Assembly (NCBI GenBank): GCA_032160545.1
Contig: JAVHVN010000109.1
Location: forward strand, 1-64,000
Source of the DNA: DATGFB01 sp032160545
GTDB taxonomy: Bacteria > Actinomycetota > Actinomycetes > Mycobacteriales > Jatrophihabitantaceae
Direction: 5' to 3'
Length of the DNA stretch: 64,000 nucleotides
Shown here: one piece after another, positions 43,577-52,215 of the stretch
Layout: each line of letters opens with the position of its first letter
Numbering within the stretch: position 1 is the first letter of the stretch
The notes under the pieces: model-generated
The model's database searches: none
Told to the model about the DNA's origin: nothing
What the model saw: the letters and a program-made list of their open reading frames with translations, nothing else
Translations under genes and position numbers: made by a program

Positions 43577-43645
43577 GGTTGGGGTGGCTCGGGAGAACCT
43601 TGTAGGCTTTCGGCCCGGTGGGTGTGCGCTCGTCGTCGTCCCCCA

Positions 43646-43735
43646 GGAGGCTTCGCCTAGTCCGGTCTATGGCGCCGCACTGCTAATGCGGTTTGGGTCT
43701 CAAGCCCATCCCGGGTTCGAATCCCGGAGCCTCCG
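43646..43735 (+). tRNA. tRNA-Ser(GCT)
   Basis: 90 nt. Acceptor stem GGAGGCT/AGCCTCC with discriminator G, anticodon stem CCGCA/TGCGG with loop CTGCTAA (anticodon GCT), a long variable arm as in class II tRNAs and a TTCGAAT T-loop. CCA is not encoded. It reads AGC/AGU serine codons. Confidence 0.96.
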
Positions 43736-43792
43736 CGCTGTGGTCTACCCGGTTCAGCCGAGCCGGTAGACTGGCCCGTCGGTACGAAAGAT

Positions 43793-43865
43793 GCGCCCGT
43801 AGCTCAACGGATAGAGCACTTGACTACGGATCAAGAGGTTGCAGGTTCGAGTCCTGCCGGGCGCG
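43793..43865 (+). tRNA. tRNA-Arg(ACG)
   Basis: 73 nt. Acceptor GCGCCCG/CGGGCGC, anticodon stem CTTGA/TCAAG with loop CTACGGA (anticodon ACG, presumably edited to ICG), T-loop TTCGAGT. CCA is not encoded. It lies 57 bp after tRNA-Ser, so cotranscription is likely. Confidence 0.96.
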
Positions 43866-44001
43866 CACACCCCCCGGTATTCCCTGGCCTACAGGCCCTC
43901 GGTGATCAAGAGGCTCGCGAGTTCACCCTCCGCGAGCGGATCGGGACTGGTGTACGGCCGCATCGGGGCGACGTAGACGTCAATCGCAAGCCGATCGGTG
44001 C

Positions 44002-44421
44002 TCATGTCGACAACTGTTCGCGCGCTGCCTGAACCAGCTCCGCGTTGGTGTGTGCGTGACCCCAGAGTCCCCAGCCGCCCTCGGGGGCCTCGGTCAGCAG
44101 CACCCAGGTGCGGTCCTTCAGCCCGGGATTACCAGCCGCGTCGACGACGAGCGCGGTCAGCTTGGCCACGAGGGCCAGCTGCTTATCCCGGTCGAGCGCG
44201 CCCGCGTTGGTGAGGACCTGCACGCGGATGTGATCGCCCGCGCCGTCGACGTCGGCCAGGCAATTCGCGTCCAGCTCGTGGACGAAGCCGGCGGTGTTCT
44301 GCCGAAACATCGGGATGTCCGGAACTTGTTCGACTGCCATCACCGCCGCGGCGGCATCGCGCGCCAGCCTGTGTGGGTCGGCGAACGTGCCGCGCGCGGC
44401 ATAGATGTCGATCATGGGCAC
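44002..44421 (-). CDS. Tautomerase superfamily protein
   Basis: 139 aa. The GTG is followed at once by Pro, the catalytic N-terminal proline of 4-oxalocrotonate tautomerase/MIF-fold enzymes after Met removal (PMIDIYAARGTF). A second half resembles the tautomerase repeat (RDKQLALVAKLTALVVDAAG, RTWVLLTEAPEGGWGLWGHA). GGAG lies 7 nt upstream. It follows the alpha/beta hydrolase gene on the same strand by 13 bp, so they form an operon. Substrate unknown. Confidence 0.8.
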   Translation of the reverse strand: MPMIDIYAARGTFADPHRLARDAAAAVMAVEQVPDIPMFRQNTAGFVHELDANCLADVDGAGDHIRVQVLTNAGALDRDKQLALVAKLTALVVDAAGNPGLKDRTWVLLTEAPEGGWGLWGHAHTNAELVQAAREQLST

Positions 44422-44434
44422 GACGTAGCTCCGA

Positions 44435-45124
44435 TCAGGCGGGGACGGAGTCGGCGGCTGTCATGATGAGGTCCGCAACCTCAGCCGGGTGCGACACCAT
44501 CGCCACGTGACTGGCCGGCACCTCGATCGTGGTCGCGCCCATCCGGGCCGCGAACTGCCGTTCCGCATCCGGTGGGATCGCCTCGTCGTCCTTGGCCACC
44601 AGGTACCAGCTCGGCAGTGCTTTCCAGGCCGGGACGCCCATGACGTCGTTGAATGCCGTCGCAGTCAGGGCCTGTTGCACGGCGTGCATCGCGTGCGCCT
44701 TCGCAGGCTCCACATCGCCGGCGAAGTGGTTGACGAAGGCGTCCTCGGACAGCCACATGAAGCCCTGCGCGTCGGTGAACATGTGCACCAACGCGGGCGT
44801 TACCGGGCCTTGCGACAGTAGCCCGCCAAGGGTCTCGCCCTCATCCAGCCCGAACGCGGCGATGTAGACGAGGCCGGCCACGTTCGCGGCATCCGTGCCG
44901 AGCGCGGTCATGATCTGGCCACCGTAGGAGTGGCCGACGATGAGGGTCGGTCCGGTCTGGAACTGCAGCACTTGACGCAACCGGGCTACATCTGCGGCGA
45001 GGGACGACATCGGGAACTGTGGCGCGATGACGTGGTATCCGTCTGCCTGAAGACGCTTGATCACATCGCTCCAGCAAGAACCGTCTGCCCACGCGCCGTG
45101 TACGAGCACGATGTTCGGTTTCAT
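44435..45124 (-). CDS. Alpha/beta hydrolase
   Basis: 229 aa. GGAGG 5 nt before the ATG. IVLVHGAWADGSCW forms the oxyanion region, GHSYGG the nucleophile elbow (Ser), a late Asp lies in VAKDDEAIPPDAE and His in PASHVAMVSHP. This group resembles the EstC/hydroxynitrile-lyase-like hydrolases. First gene of an apparent two-gene unit with the tautomerase. The LAL regulator gene lies immediately upstream on the same strand. Confidence 0.9.
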   Translation of the reverse strand: MKPNIVLVHGAWADGSCWSDVIKRLQADGYHVIAPQFPMSSLAADVARLRQVLQFQTGPTLIVGHSYGGQIMTALGTDAANVAGLVYIAAFGLDEGETLGGLLSQGPVTPALVHMFTDAQGFMWLSEDAFVNHFAGDVEPAKAHAMHAVQQALTATAFNDVMGVPAWKALPSWYLVAKDDEAIPPDAERQFAARMGATTIEVPASHVAMVSHPAEVADLIMTAADSVPA

Positions 45125-45191
45125 GGTGTCCTCCGCGAACCTGATGGCGATAACGGAATCAGCCTCGCCCGGTGCACGGGGCGGCACATCC

Positions 45192-47990
45192 TCAGATCGT
45201 GCGATGTGTATTTCGTTCGGCGGCGGCGCGGGTCAGTCCCACGCGCGACCGCACGCCCATCTTGTCGAACACGTGACGCAGATGGGTGCTCACCGTATTC
45301 GGTGAGATGAACAGTTGCTCCGCGATCTCGCGGTTCGTCCGGCCCTCGATCACGAGTTCGACGACAGCCGTTTCGGCTGGGGTCAATGCGGCCCATCCGG
45401 TTCGGGGCGTGTCGACCCCAACGACCCTCCGGCGCACCCCGAGATCCCGCAGTCGGCTCCGGGCCCGTGCCGCGTCCCAACCCGCGCCGATGTCGAGAGC
45501 GAGGATCAGCGATCGGTCGAACGCCTCGATAGCTGCGACGGGTGAACCGTCACGCAACCGCTGGTTGCCGAGATCGTCAAGCGCAGATACCTGCGCAAGT
45601 GGTCGCCCGGCCGCCGCGAACAGTTCGACCGCATCGGCCAGCTCGGCTCCGGACTGCTTGACAAGGCCGTGCACGTGCGCGGCGGCTGCCTGCACAGACC
45701 GCACGCCGGGATTGAGTTCGTTACGTCGCTCCACTGTGTCAACGACGGCTGTGACCAACTCGTCGTCCTCGACAGCCAATGCCACCCGCGCCAATTCGGC
45801 ATCCTGTGCGACGTCGTGCGGGAACAAGGGAAACAGGTTCAGGCGCTCACCGTCGCCGAAGGCGCGGAGCATGCGATGTGCCTCGACCGCGTCACCTTGC
45901 GCCATGGCATGCGACGCGAGGGACCATGCGGCGTGCCGGCGCACGCTCGGCGCAGTCGCCGCCAGCATGACGCGGCACATCTGCGCTACGACGCGCGCGC
46001 CCCGCTCGTCGCCGAGATGGATCTTGAGATGGCCGAGTCCGGCGACGCCGGCCGCGTCGATGACTCCGACGATCAGCGGCGCGTCGCTGGGCTCGAACCG
46101 GCCCTCGAGTGCGAGTGCCGCATCGGAGAGTCGACCGGCCTGCAGTGCTTGTATTCCGCGCCAGGTCTCGAAGCTTCGCAGTGCCCAGTTCTGCCGGTCG
46201 CGTTGTGCATCCGCGATTCCCGCGTCCGCCACGGCGGTGGCCTCGTCGAAGCGGTCGAGTGCGGCCAGCGGCCAGCAACGGAAGTAGTGCGCCAGGCGGG
46301 TACGCACGTTTTCCGTCGTGCCGAGTCGTGCTGCCGTGTCGAGATGCTTCATCGCGTCCTCGAAGCGGTACTGCTGATAGGCGAGGCCAGCCTGCGCGAG
46401 ATCGACGGCGAACTGAGCCTCGCGGCTGGTGCTCTGCTCGACGGCGGCACGGATCGCCGACGCGGCATCGGCGGCTGCCTCAGTGCGGCCCGCGACGACG
46501 AGGTTGTGCAGCACGAGTGCCTCGAGCCAGGCGCGGAGGTCGTTCGGGAGTTCGGGCAGCGCGAGTGCCGCCCGCGCGTTGTCGGCGCGGACGTCGGGAG
46601 AAATGACGAACATGCTGGCGATGCTCAGCCGAACCTGCGCCTCCTGTTCGGCGGGCAACGCGTGACGCAGGGATGTGTCGGCGAACTGCTTCGCCTCCTC
46701 GCCGAGGCCGGCGGCGAACAGCGAGATCGCCCGCCGCGCGACGAGCGGACCACGTCGCGGATCGTCGGCAGGCGCCAACTGCAGGGCACGCTCAGCGAGA
46801 TCGGCCGCCGCCGCGGGATCGGTCGTACCCAGTTGCTCGGCGGCCGCAGCCAGAGTCGCGATCGCCACCTCGTCGCCGGGTTCCGCGCTGCGGGCGAGCT
46901 GGGTGGCGACCTCGACCGGCAACGCGCCGCGTGCGAGCAGCACGTCGGCGCCGCGCCGATCGAGTTCACGTCGTACCGCGGCCGGCACGCTCGTCCGGAC
47001 CGCGTCGCGAACCAGGTCGTGTTCGAAGGCGAGCCGATCGTCGTTCTCCGCCAGGATGCCGGCATCGATGAGCTCGCGGACGACGGGGGAGAGGTCTGCG
47101 ACGCTGAGATCGCTCAATGTCGCGAGATCGGCGACAGTGAATCGTCGTCCGAGTGAAGATGCGGCGACCGCGACGCGCTCGGCGATAGCGGGCAGACGCG
47201 CCAGTCGCTTGCGCATGTCGCCACTGGTCCGAGTCGGCGTCCGGTCCTCGGTGAGAGTTGCTCGCCCGGACACGACGGCAACGATGCGTTCCTCTGCCAG
47301 TCCGCGGACGAGTTCGACCAGCAGGAACGGATTGCCCCGGGTGCGCTCAGCGGCCCGAAGCAAGGCTTCATCGGGTGTCGCCGCGAGCAGGTCGGTCACG
47401 ACCTGTTCGACGGCGTCGTCGCTCAGCGCTTCGAGAACGATCTTCGTCGCTCCGTCCGCTACGAGTTCGGCCAACGCTGCGTCCATCTGCGGTGAACCTT
47501 GCCCAGGACGGGTGCTGAGGAACCAGGCGATGGGAAGGCCGGCTAGGCGCTTCGGCAGGAAGCGCAACGCGGCGACCGTACCGTTGTCCGCCCAGTGCAG
47601 ATCGTCGAGGCACAGCAGTAGCGGCTCGTCCAGGGCAGCGCGCTCGAGCAGCGCCTCGATGTCCTGCAGCAGCCAAAACCGCTGCTCCGGCGCGGCATGC
47701 TGATCGCTCAACAGCCCGCGGTCGAACAGCGGCGGATCGTTCTGGAACAGCGCTTCGAACAGCGGGGCGAGCTCTACGACGCGGTCGAGCGGATCGGCCA
47801 TGCCGTGCCCACCGCGAATACCGAGATCGATCGCGGCCGCGAACGTCTCACGCAGCAGCCGCGTCTTGCCGAAACCGGGCCCACCTTCGATGACCACGAC
47901 GGACCCGATGCCCGACCGCAGCCGAGCAACCCGCGCCAGGACGGCATCGAACTGCCCGTCCCGACCCCGCAACGGCGTGGCGCCAACCAT
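45192..47990 (-). CDS. LAL-type LuxR family transcriptional regulator
   Basis: 932 aa. Large ATP-binding regulator. The N-terminal AAA/NACHT-like ATPase has Walker A EGGPGFGKTR at about 35-44 and Walker B LLLCLDDLHWAD. A long helical TPR-like middle (about 370-840) follows. The C-terminal LuxR HTH reads LTPAETAVVELVIEGRTNRE and IAEQLFISPNTVSTHLRHVF. Its stop is 68 bp from the hydrolase start, so it probably controls the hydrolase/tautomerase unit. Ligand unknown. Confidence 0.92.
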   Translation of the reverse strand: MVGATPLRGRDGQFDAVLARVARLRSGIGSVVVIEGGPGFGKTRLLRETFAAAIDLGIRGGHGMADPLDRVVELAPLFEALFQNDPPLFDRGLLSDQHAAPEQRFWLLQDIEALLERAALDEPLLLCLDDLHWADNGTVAALRFLPKRLAGLPIAWFLSTRPGQGSPQMDAALAELVADGATKIVLEALSDDAVEQVVTDLLAATPDEALLRAAERTRGNPFLLVELVRGLAEERIVAVVSGRATLTEDRTPTRTSGDMRKRLARLPAIAERVAVAASSLGRRFTVADLATLSDLSVADLSPVVRELIDAGILAENDDRLAFEHDLVRDAVRTSVPAAVRRELDRRGADVLLARGALPVEVATQLARSAEPGDEVAIATLAAAAEQLGTTDPAAAADLAERALQLAPADDPRRGPLVARRAISLFAAGLGEEAKQFADTSLRHALPAEQEAQVRLSIASMFVISPDVRADNARAALALPELPNDLRAWLEALVLHNLVVAGRTEAAADAASAIRAAVEQSTSREAQFAVDLAQAGLAYQQYRFEDAMKHLDTAARLGTTENVRTRLAHYFRCWPLAALDRFDEATAVADAGIADAQRDRQNWALRSFETWRGIQALQAGRLSDAALALEGRFEPSDAPLIVGVIDAAGVAGLGHLKIHLGDERGARVVAQMCRVMLAATAPSVRRHAAWSLASHAMAQGDAVEAHRMLRAFGDGERLNLFPLFPHDVAQDAELARVALAVEDDELVTAVVDTVERRNELNPGVRSVQAAAAHVHGLVKQSGAELADAVELFAAAGRPLAQVSALDDLGNQRLRDGSPVAAIEAFDRSLILALDIGAGWDAARARSRLRDLGVRRRVVGVDTPRTGWAALTPAETAVVELVIEGRTNREIAEQLFISPNTVSTHLRHVFDKMGVRSRVGLTRAAAERNTHRTI

Positions 47991-48149
47991 GGCCTCGCCT
48001 CGATCTCGTCACCGCACCGGCGCATCCACTGGGCCGCTGCCCGCGCCAACATATCCAACGCCACGATCGCTCATGGATGAAGTCACTCGTTCATGTGATG
48101 CCAGAGGAGCCGTCAACGGACAGGCTCTGTCCGGAGGACGCGGAGGCGG

Positions 48150-48749
48150 ATGAGCAGCGACGTGGTTGTCGGGTACGACGGGAGGCCGCGCTGCGCCTGG
48201 GCAGGCGCTGGCGACACCGCTTCCGTCGCCTACCACGACGAAGTCTGGGGCACACGCACCTATGACGAGCAGGCGATGTTTGAGGCCCTCACCCTCGGCG
48301 TGTTCCAGGTCGGGCTCAGCTGGTCGATCGTGTTCGGCAAGCGGGACGCGTTCAGAAGGGCATTCCACGACTTTGACGTCGCCAAAGTCGCGGCGATGAC
48401 AAAGCGGGACGTCGACCGGCTCGTACGGGACGCCTCGATCATCCGCAACCATGCCAAGATCCAGGCCACGGTCGACAACGCACGAGCGATGATCTCTGCG
48501 TCGCCGAACCTCGCCGCGCTCGCGAAGTCGTATGAGATGACCCGCAAGCGAGCGCCACGGTCGCTCGCCGACCTACCGACGTCGACCCCGGGTGCAGCGG
48601 CGTTCGCCAAGCAGCTGAAGTCGCAGGGGTACCGCTTCGTGGGGCCGACAAGTGTCTACGCGTTCATGCAGAACGTTGGCGTGGTCAACGACCACGTCCA
48701 CGGGTGCTTTCGCGCGACCGACTACCGGTCCACGAGCTCGGGCCGTTGA
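48150..48749 (+). CDS. tag: DNA-3-methyladenine glycosylase I
   Basis: 199 aa. It removes 3-methyladenine from alkylated DNA. RCAWAG with the first zinc Cys, YHDEVWG, LTLGVFQVGLSWSIVFGKRD, the IIRNHAKIQATVDNARA helix-hairpin region and the C-terminal VNDHVHGC zinc ligands are all present. GGAGG at 48142-48146 precedes the ATG. Slightly longer C-terminus than the core family. Confidence 0.93.
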   Translation: MSSDVVVGYDGRPRCAWAGAGDTASVAYHDEVWGTRTYDEQAMFEALTLGVFQVGLSWSIVFGKRDAFRRAFHDFDVAKVAAMTKRDVDRLVRDASIIRNHAKIQATVDNARAMISASPNLAALAKSYEMTRKRAPRSLADLPTSTPGAAAFAKQLKSQGYRFVGPTSVYAFMQNVGVVNDHVHGCFRATDYRSTSSGR

Positions 48750-48802
48750 AAGCTGTGATCGTTCGCAAAGTGCCGAAGTCCCGCCGTTCGGCGGGTGACT
48801 TG

Positions 48803-49243
48803 TCACGCAGGGCTGAGAACGACGATCGGAATGGGGCGCGACGTGAGTCGCTGGTACGCGGCGTACCGCTGCTTGTTGTTCGCGTTCACGAGCTCCCAGA
48901 GTCGCGCGTAGTCGGCGTCGTCGGGCAGCACGATGCCTGCCGTCGCAGGCACGCGGCGAGTGCCGATCTGCGCCACCACCTTCGGATTCGCACGCACATT
49001 GTGGTACCAGCTGGGATTCCTCGAGCTTCCGCCGGCGGACGCCACGACGACATACCTTGGCCCGTCCCCTGCATATGTCAGGGAGTTCGTGCGTGCGGCG
49101 CCGGATCTGGCTCCGACGGTGTGCAGGAGCAGGGACGGGACGCCGAGCAGCCGGTGACCGATGCGACCGCCGGTGCGCGCGTAGATCCGCCCGTGCACCG
49201 CAAGGATGGTGTGGGTCAGCCGACCGGCGAGAGTTGTAGGCAC
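48803..49243 (-). CDS. Ddn-like deazaflavin-dependent oxidoreductase
   Basis: 146 aa from the GTG at 49243; TACCCT ends 6 nt upstream and there is no RBS, so a leaderless start is likely. Split-barrel F420 family: RTGGRIGHRLLGVPSLLLHT, GARSGAARTNSLTYAGDG and VVVASAGGSSRNPSWYHNVR. Second member of this family in the window (see 14426). Substrate unknown. Confidence 0.87.
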   Translation of the reverse strand: MPTTLAGRLTHTILAVHGRIYARTGGRIGHRLLGVPSLLLHTVGARSGAARTNSLTYAGDGPRYVVVASAGGSSRNPSWYHNVRANPKVVAQIGTRRVPATAGIVLPDDADYARLWELVNANNKQRYAAYQRLTSRPIPIVVLSPA

Positions 49244-49445
49244 CGTGGAAGGGTAAGGCGGCGCCAGGCACGAGCGGCAAATACGCGAGGCGCGGTTTTG
49301 CTCGCCTCGGCTGGTGGCACCGCGGCTTTCGCGGCTGGGAACGGACGTGTGACTCGGTGCTCGCTGCATTGCCATCACGACCGTCGTCGAGGCGTGGATC
49401 GATGCTCTGGTCTACAAGCGGCACAACGCGCGATCTGGTTCAGCC

Positions 49446-50030
49446 TCAGAGTGACGGACGCACCTCGTCGTCGAGGACGAGTTCGGCGATTCGTCGGGCG
49501 GTCCGGGCCGCCTCGGGTGCCGAGTCCATCTGCGCGTTCGCCACCGCGCCGTCGTAGAGCAGTACGAGGGCGTCGGCCAGTTGCTGCGGCTCAGCTACAT
49601 CAACGGCGGTGGCGAGATCGAGGAACAGTGTGTGCACCCACGTTCGGAACGTCCTCGTCGCTTGTGCTTCGACGCTGTCCGGCGCGGCCTCACCGATGGA
49701 GTTCATGAAGGCGCAGCCGCGGTAGTCGGGCTCGGCGAACAGCGCGCCGAGTGCGTCGTAGACGGCCAGAATCCGCGCGCGTGGCTCGGTGTGTGCCGCG
49801 ATGCCGGCCGCGACCCGCTCGGCCCACTTGCTGTGCCGATTGGTCAGGTATTCGCAGACGAGGTCGTCCTTGCCGGTGAACGAGTAGTAGAGCGAGCCCT
49901 TCGCGACCCCGGCCCGGGCGATGACGCGGTCGATCCCGACCGAGCGGATGCCCTCGCTGTAGAACAGGTCGTCGGCCGCGGTGAGGATGCGTTCCTTGGC
50001 CGTCCTGCGGCGCTGCTCAGGCCTGGTCAC
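49446..50030 (-). CDS. TetR family transcriptional regulator
   Basis: 194 aa from the GTG at 50030. HTH domain: RILTAADDLFYSEGIRSVGI and DRVIARAGVAKGSLYYSFTG. The C-terminal domain (YRGCAFMNSIGEAAPDSVEA) is like that of oxidoreductase-linked TetR proteins. Divergent from an SDR gene. Two TAGAC-N6-GTCTA palindromes lie between them, so it probably represses itself and the SDR unit. Confidence 0.92.
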   Translation of the reverse strand: MTRPEQRRRTAKERILTAADDLFYSEGIRSVGIDRVIARAGVAKGSLYYSFTGKDDLVCEYLTNRHSKWAERVAAGIAAHTEPRARILAVYDALGALFAEPDYRGCAFMNSIGEAAPDSVEAQATRTFRTWVHTLFLDLATAVDVAEPQQLADALVLLYDGAVANAQMDSAPEAARTARRIAELVLDDEVRPSL

Positions 50031-50086
50031 GCCCTCACGATAACCGACTGATCTGTCTAAATAAAGTTGCAACACCTCTTGCCTAT

Positions 50087-50104
50087 TTAGACAGAGCCGT
50101 CTAG
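50087..50104. promoter_or_regulatory. TetR operator O1
   Basis: TTAGACAGAGCCGTCTAG: half-sites TAGAC-N6-GTCTA, the common TetR-family operator type. 30 bp from O2, i.e. about three helical turns. An upstream TGTCTAAAT half-site (50053-50062) pairs with TATTTAGACA of O1 as a longer inverted repeat. Confidence 0.75.
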
Positions 50105-50116
50105 CGTCGCCTGTAG

Positions 50117-50134
50117 TTAGACGGTCCTGTCTAA
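50117..50134. promoter_or_regulatory. TetR operator O2
   Basis: TTAGACGGTCCTGTCTAA: perfect TTAGAC-N6-GTCTAA palindrome ending 23 bp before the SDR ATG. Same half-sites as O1, hence the same regulator. Confidence 0.78.
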
Positions 50135-50157
50135 ACAACGAACCGGAAGGTGAAGCC

Positions 50158-50904
50158 ATGACGACGCTGACCGCAACGACCACCGCCGCTGACTTGAACG
50201 GTCAGATCGCGCTGATCACCGGTGCTACCTCGGGGATCGGCAAGGCCGCCGCGCTCAAACTCGCCGAGCACGGCGCCACCGTGCTGGTGCACGGTCGCGA
50301 CGCCGTCCGCGGCACCCAGGTCGTCGACCAGATCGAGAAGGCCGGCGGCAACGCGCGATTCGTGGCCGCCGACCTGAGCGATCCCGCCGACATCACGCAC
50401 CTCGCTGGCGAGATCGGGCGCATCGACATCCTGGTCAACAACGCAGGCACATCCTGGTTCGGCCCGAGCAGCGAACTCGACGCTCCCACCTACGACCGGC
50501 TCTTCGACGGCAACGTCCGCTCCGCCTACCTGCTCACCGCCGCCCTCGCGCCGGCCATGGCCGAGAACGGTGGGGGAGTGATCATCAACCTGTCGAGCAT
50601 GGTCGCCACGGTTGGGATCGCGCAGGCCGCGGCGTACAGCGCGACCAAAGCCGCGCTCACGGCCATGACCCGATCGTGGGCCGCCGAATACGGCGCCAGC
50701 GGTGTACGGGTCAACGCTGTCGCGCCCGGCCCGGTCTTCACCGAGGGCGCGAAGAGCACCGATGCCTTGGCCAAGACGACCCTGCTCAACCGAGGTGCCC
50801 AACCCGAAGAGATCGCCGAAACGATCGCCTTCCTGGCCTCACCGCGCGCCACGTACATCACCGGCGCCACCATCGCAGTCGACGGCGGCCGCACTGCCAT
50901 CTGA
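50158..50904 (+). CDS. SDR family oxidoreductase (TetR-controlled)
   Basis: 248 aa. Cofactor motif GATSGIGK near the N-terminus, LVNNAG, catalytic Ser in INLSSMVA, YSATKAA (Tyr/Lys), and the C-terminal TYITGATIAVDGG of FabG-like dehydrogenases. GGAAGG precedes the ATG. It lies downstream of O1/O2 and may be cotranscribed with the VOC and DUF427 genes (40-bp gap). Substrate unknown. Confidence 0.92.
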   Translation: MTTLTATTTAADLNGQIALITGATSGIGKAAALKLAEHGATVLVHGRDAVRGTQVVDQIEKAGGNARFVAADLSDPADITHLAGEIGRIDILVNNAGTSWFGPSSELDAPTYDRLFDGNVRSAYLLTAALAPAMAENGGGVIINLSSMVATVGIAQAAAYSATKAALTAMTRSWAAEYGASGVRVNAVAPGPVFTEGAKSTDALAKTTLLNRGAQPEEIAETIAFLASPRATYITGATIAVDGGRTAI

Positions 50905-50944
50905 CGTCAGCATCGTTGAGCTCATCACAGACAGGTAGACGATC

Positions 50945-51319
50945 ATGACCAGAACCACCGCACTTGGCATCAGTTTCGACGCCCATGACGCGGCAAAGGT
51001 GGCGCAGTTCTGGGCCGACACCCTGGGACGCCGGGTTGCCGACGGCGCGGATGCACACGACGCTGTCGTCCTCCCGAGCGACCTGGTGGACGCCGGACCG
51101 CGCCTGGCGTTTCATCAAGTGCCCGAGGGCAAGACCGTCAAGAACCGCGTGCACCTCGACCTCGCCACCGAAGACCTCGACGGCGAAACGGCGCGGCTGA
51201 CCGGACTCGGCGCCACCGTCGTGAACACCATCTCCGGCCAAGCACGCTGGATCACCTTCGCCGACCCCGAAGGCAACGAGTTCGATCTCGTCCGCGATGA
51301 GAAGCAGGGTGAACGATGA
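50945..51319 (+). CDS. VOC family (glyoxalase-like) protein
   Basis: 124 aa. Two beta-alpha-beta-beta-beta halves: GISFDAHDAAKVAQFWADTL at the start and RVHLDLATEDLDGETARLTG with the closing DPEGNEFDLV. It is of the Glyoxalase_6 type, often of unknown substrate. Its TGA overlaps the next ATG by 4 bp (ATGA), so it is coupled to the DUF427 gene. Confidence 0.88.
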   Translation: MTRTTALGISFDAHDAAKVAQFWADTLGRRVADGADAHDAVVLPSDLVDAGPRLAFHQVPEGKTVKNRVHLDLATEDLDGETARLTGLGATVVNTISGQARWITFADPEGNEFDLVRDEKQGER

Positions 51320-51711
51320 CGAACGAAATCAAACCGATCAAGGTCCCGGACGTGGCACACCCGATCACGATCGACGCCGACACGTCACGGGTCGTCGCCC
51401 GCGTCGGAGACACCGTCGTCGCCGACACTAGTGAGGCAGTCACGCTGCGTGAGGCCGGGTACGCGCCGGTCTACTACCTCCCGCTGAGCTCCGTCGTCCC
51501 GGGAATCCTGCGGCCAAGCTCGAACGAGACCTATTGCCCGTACAAGGGCGATGCCTCCTACTACGACATCGTGCTGCCCGGCGGCGAGACGCTCGTCGAC
51601 GCCGTCTGGACCTACCGCACGCCGTACCCGGCAGTCGAGACCATCGCGGGCCGCGTCGCCTTCTACACCGACCGGGTCCAGATCAAGGCAGAGGCGGACG
51701 GAAAGAGGTGA
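51316..51711 (+). CDS. DUF427 domain protein
   Basis: 131 aa. DUF427 core: VVADTSEAVTLREAGYAPVY, YLPLSSV, SNETYCPYKGDASYYDIVLP and AWTY-like AVWTYRTPYPAVETIAGRVA with FYTDRV. A small beta-tent fold family of unknown function, common in actinobacteria. Last gene of the SDR-VOC-DUF427 unit. Confidence 0.9.
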   Translation: MTNEIKPIKVPDVAHPITIDADTSRVVARVGDTVVADTSEAVTLREAGYAPVYYLPLSSVVPGILRPSSNETYCPYKGDASYYDIVLPGGETLVDAVWTYRTPYPAVETIAGRVAFYTDRVQIKAEADGKR

Positions 51712-51826
51712 TCGACGGCCCAGTGCAGCGCCGCTGGCCCTGGCGCAGGCGCGCGTCGTGATCACCGACCGGTGAAACGCACCGCTGAAGCCCGCCCCAC
51801 CATCACCACCTGCATCCCGTTCTCCG

Positions 51827-52081
51827 TCAAAGTCTCGACCCGAGCTCTGCGTACTCCTCGACGCGGGGGACGGCCGTCCTCGGCATCCTGCGAGGCGAGG
51901 CGGGCCGTGCCATCAGGACGAAAATGGCGAGCACGGTGACCACGTCCGGCGTGCGAAAGATCTCGTGCGGGTAGAGCAGTGTCCGCCAGCCCTGTGCGGC
52001 GGTGATCACCGTGAGCAGCAGCAGCGGTGCGTCGACGACCGTGCGGATCCGCGCCGCAGCGACGCACGCGGCGCTGATCAT
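51827..52081 (-). CDS. Possible small membrane protein (84 aa)
   Basis: Reads MISAACVAAARIRTVVDAPL, with two hydrophobic stretches (about 16-34 and 45-60) and a soluble tail VPRVEEYAELGSRL. Weak CCAGG before the ATG. No family. The remainder of the 51712-52215 interval shows no other convincing gene; an Arg-rich ORF at 52130-52324 looks like noise. Confidence 0.4.
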   Translation of the reverse strand: MISAACVAAARIRTVVDAPLLLLTVITAAQGWRTLLYPHEIFRTPDVVTVLAIFVLMARPASPRRMPRTAVPRVEEYAELGSRL

Positions 52082-52215
52082 CCTGGTTCGTGAGCGGTTC
52101 CGGCCGGTTCCGCCCGCGTCCGTGACCGGCTAAGCGACGAGTAGCTCGGCTGACACGCCCGCCGACAGCGCGGCCAGCGGGATCGCCGGGCAGAGAACTA
52201 CATCTGTTTTCCCGT

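Noticed and set aside
43902..43960. TGATCAAGAG near 43902 as a fifth palindrome copy
   Set aside because: Only the left arm matches; core and right arm are missing, so chance similarity.
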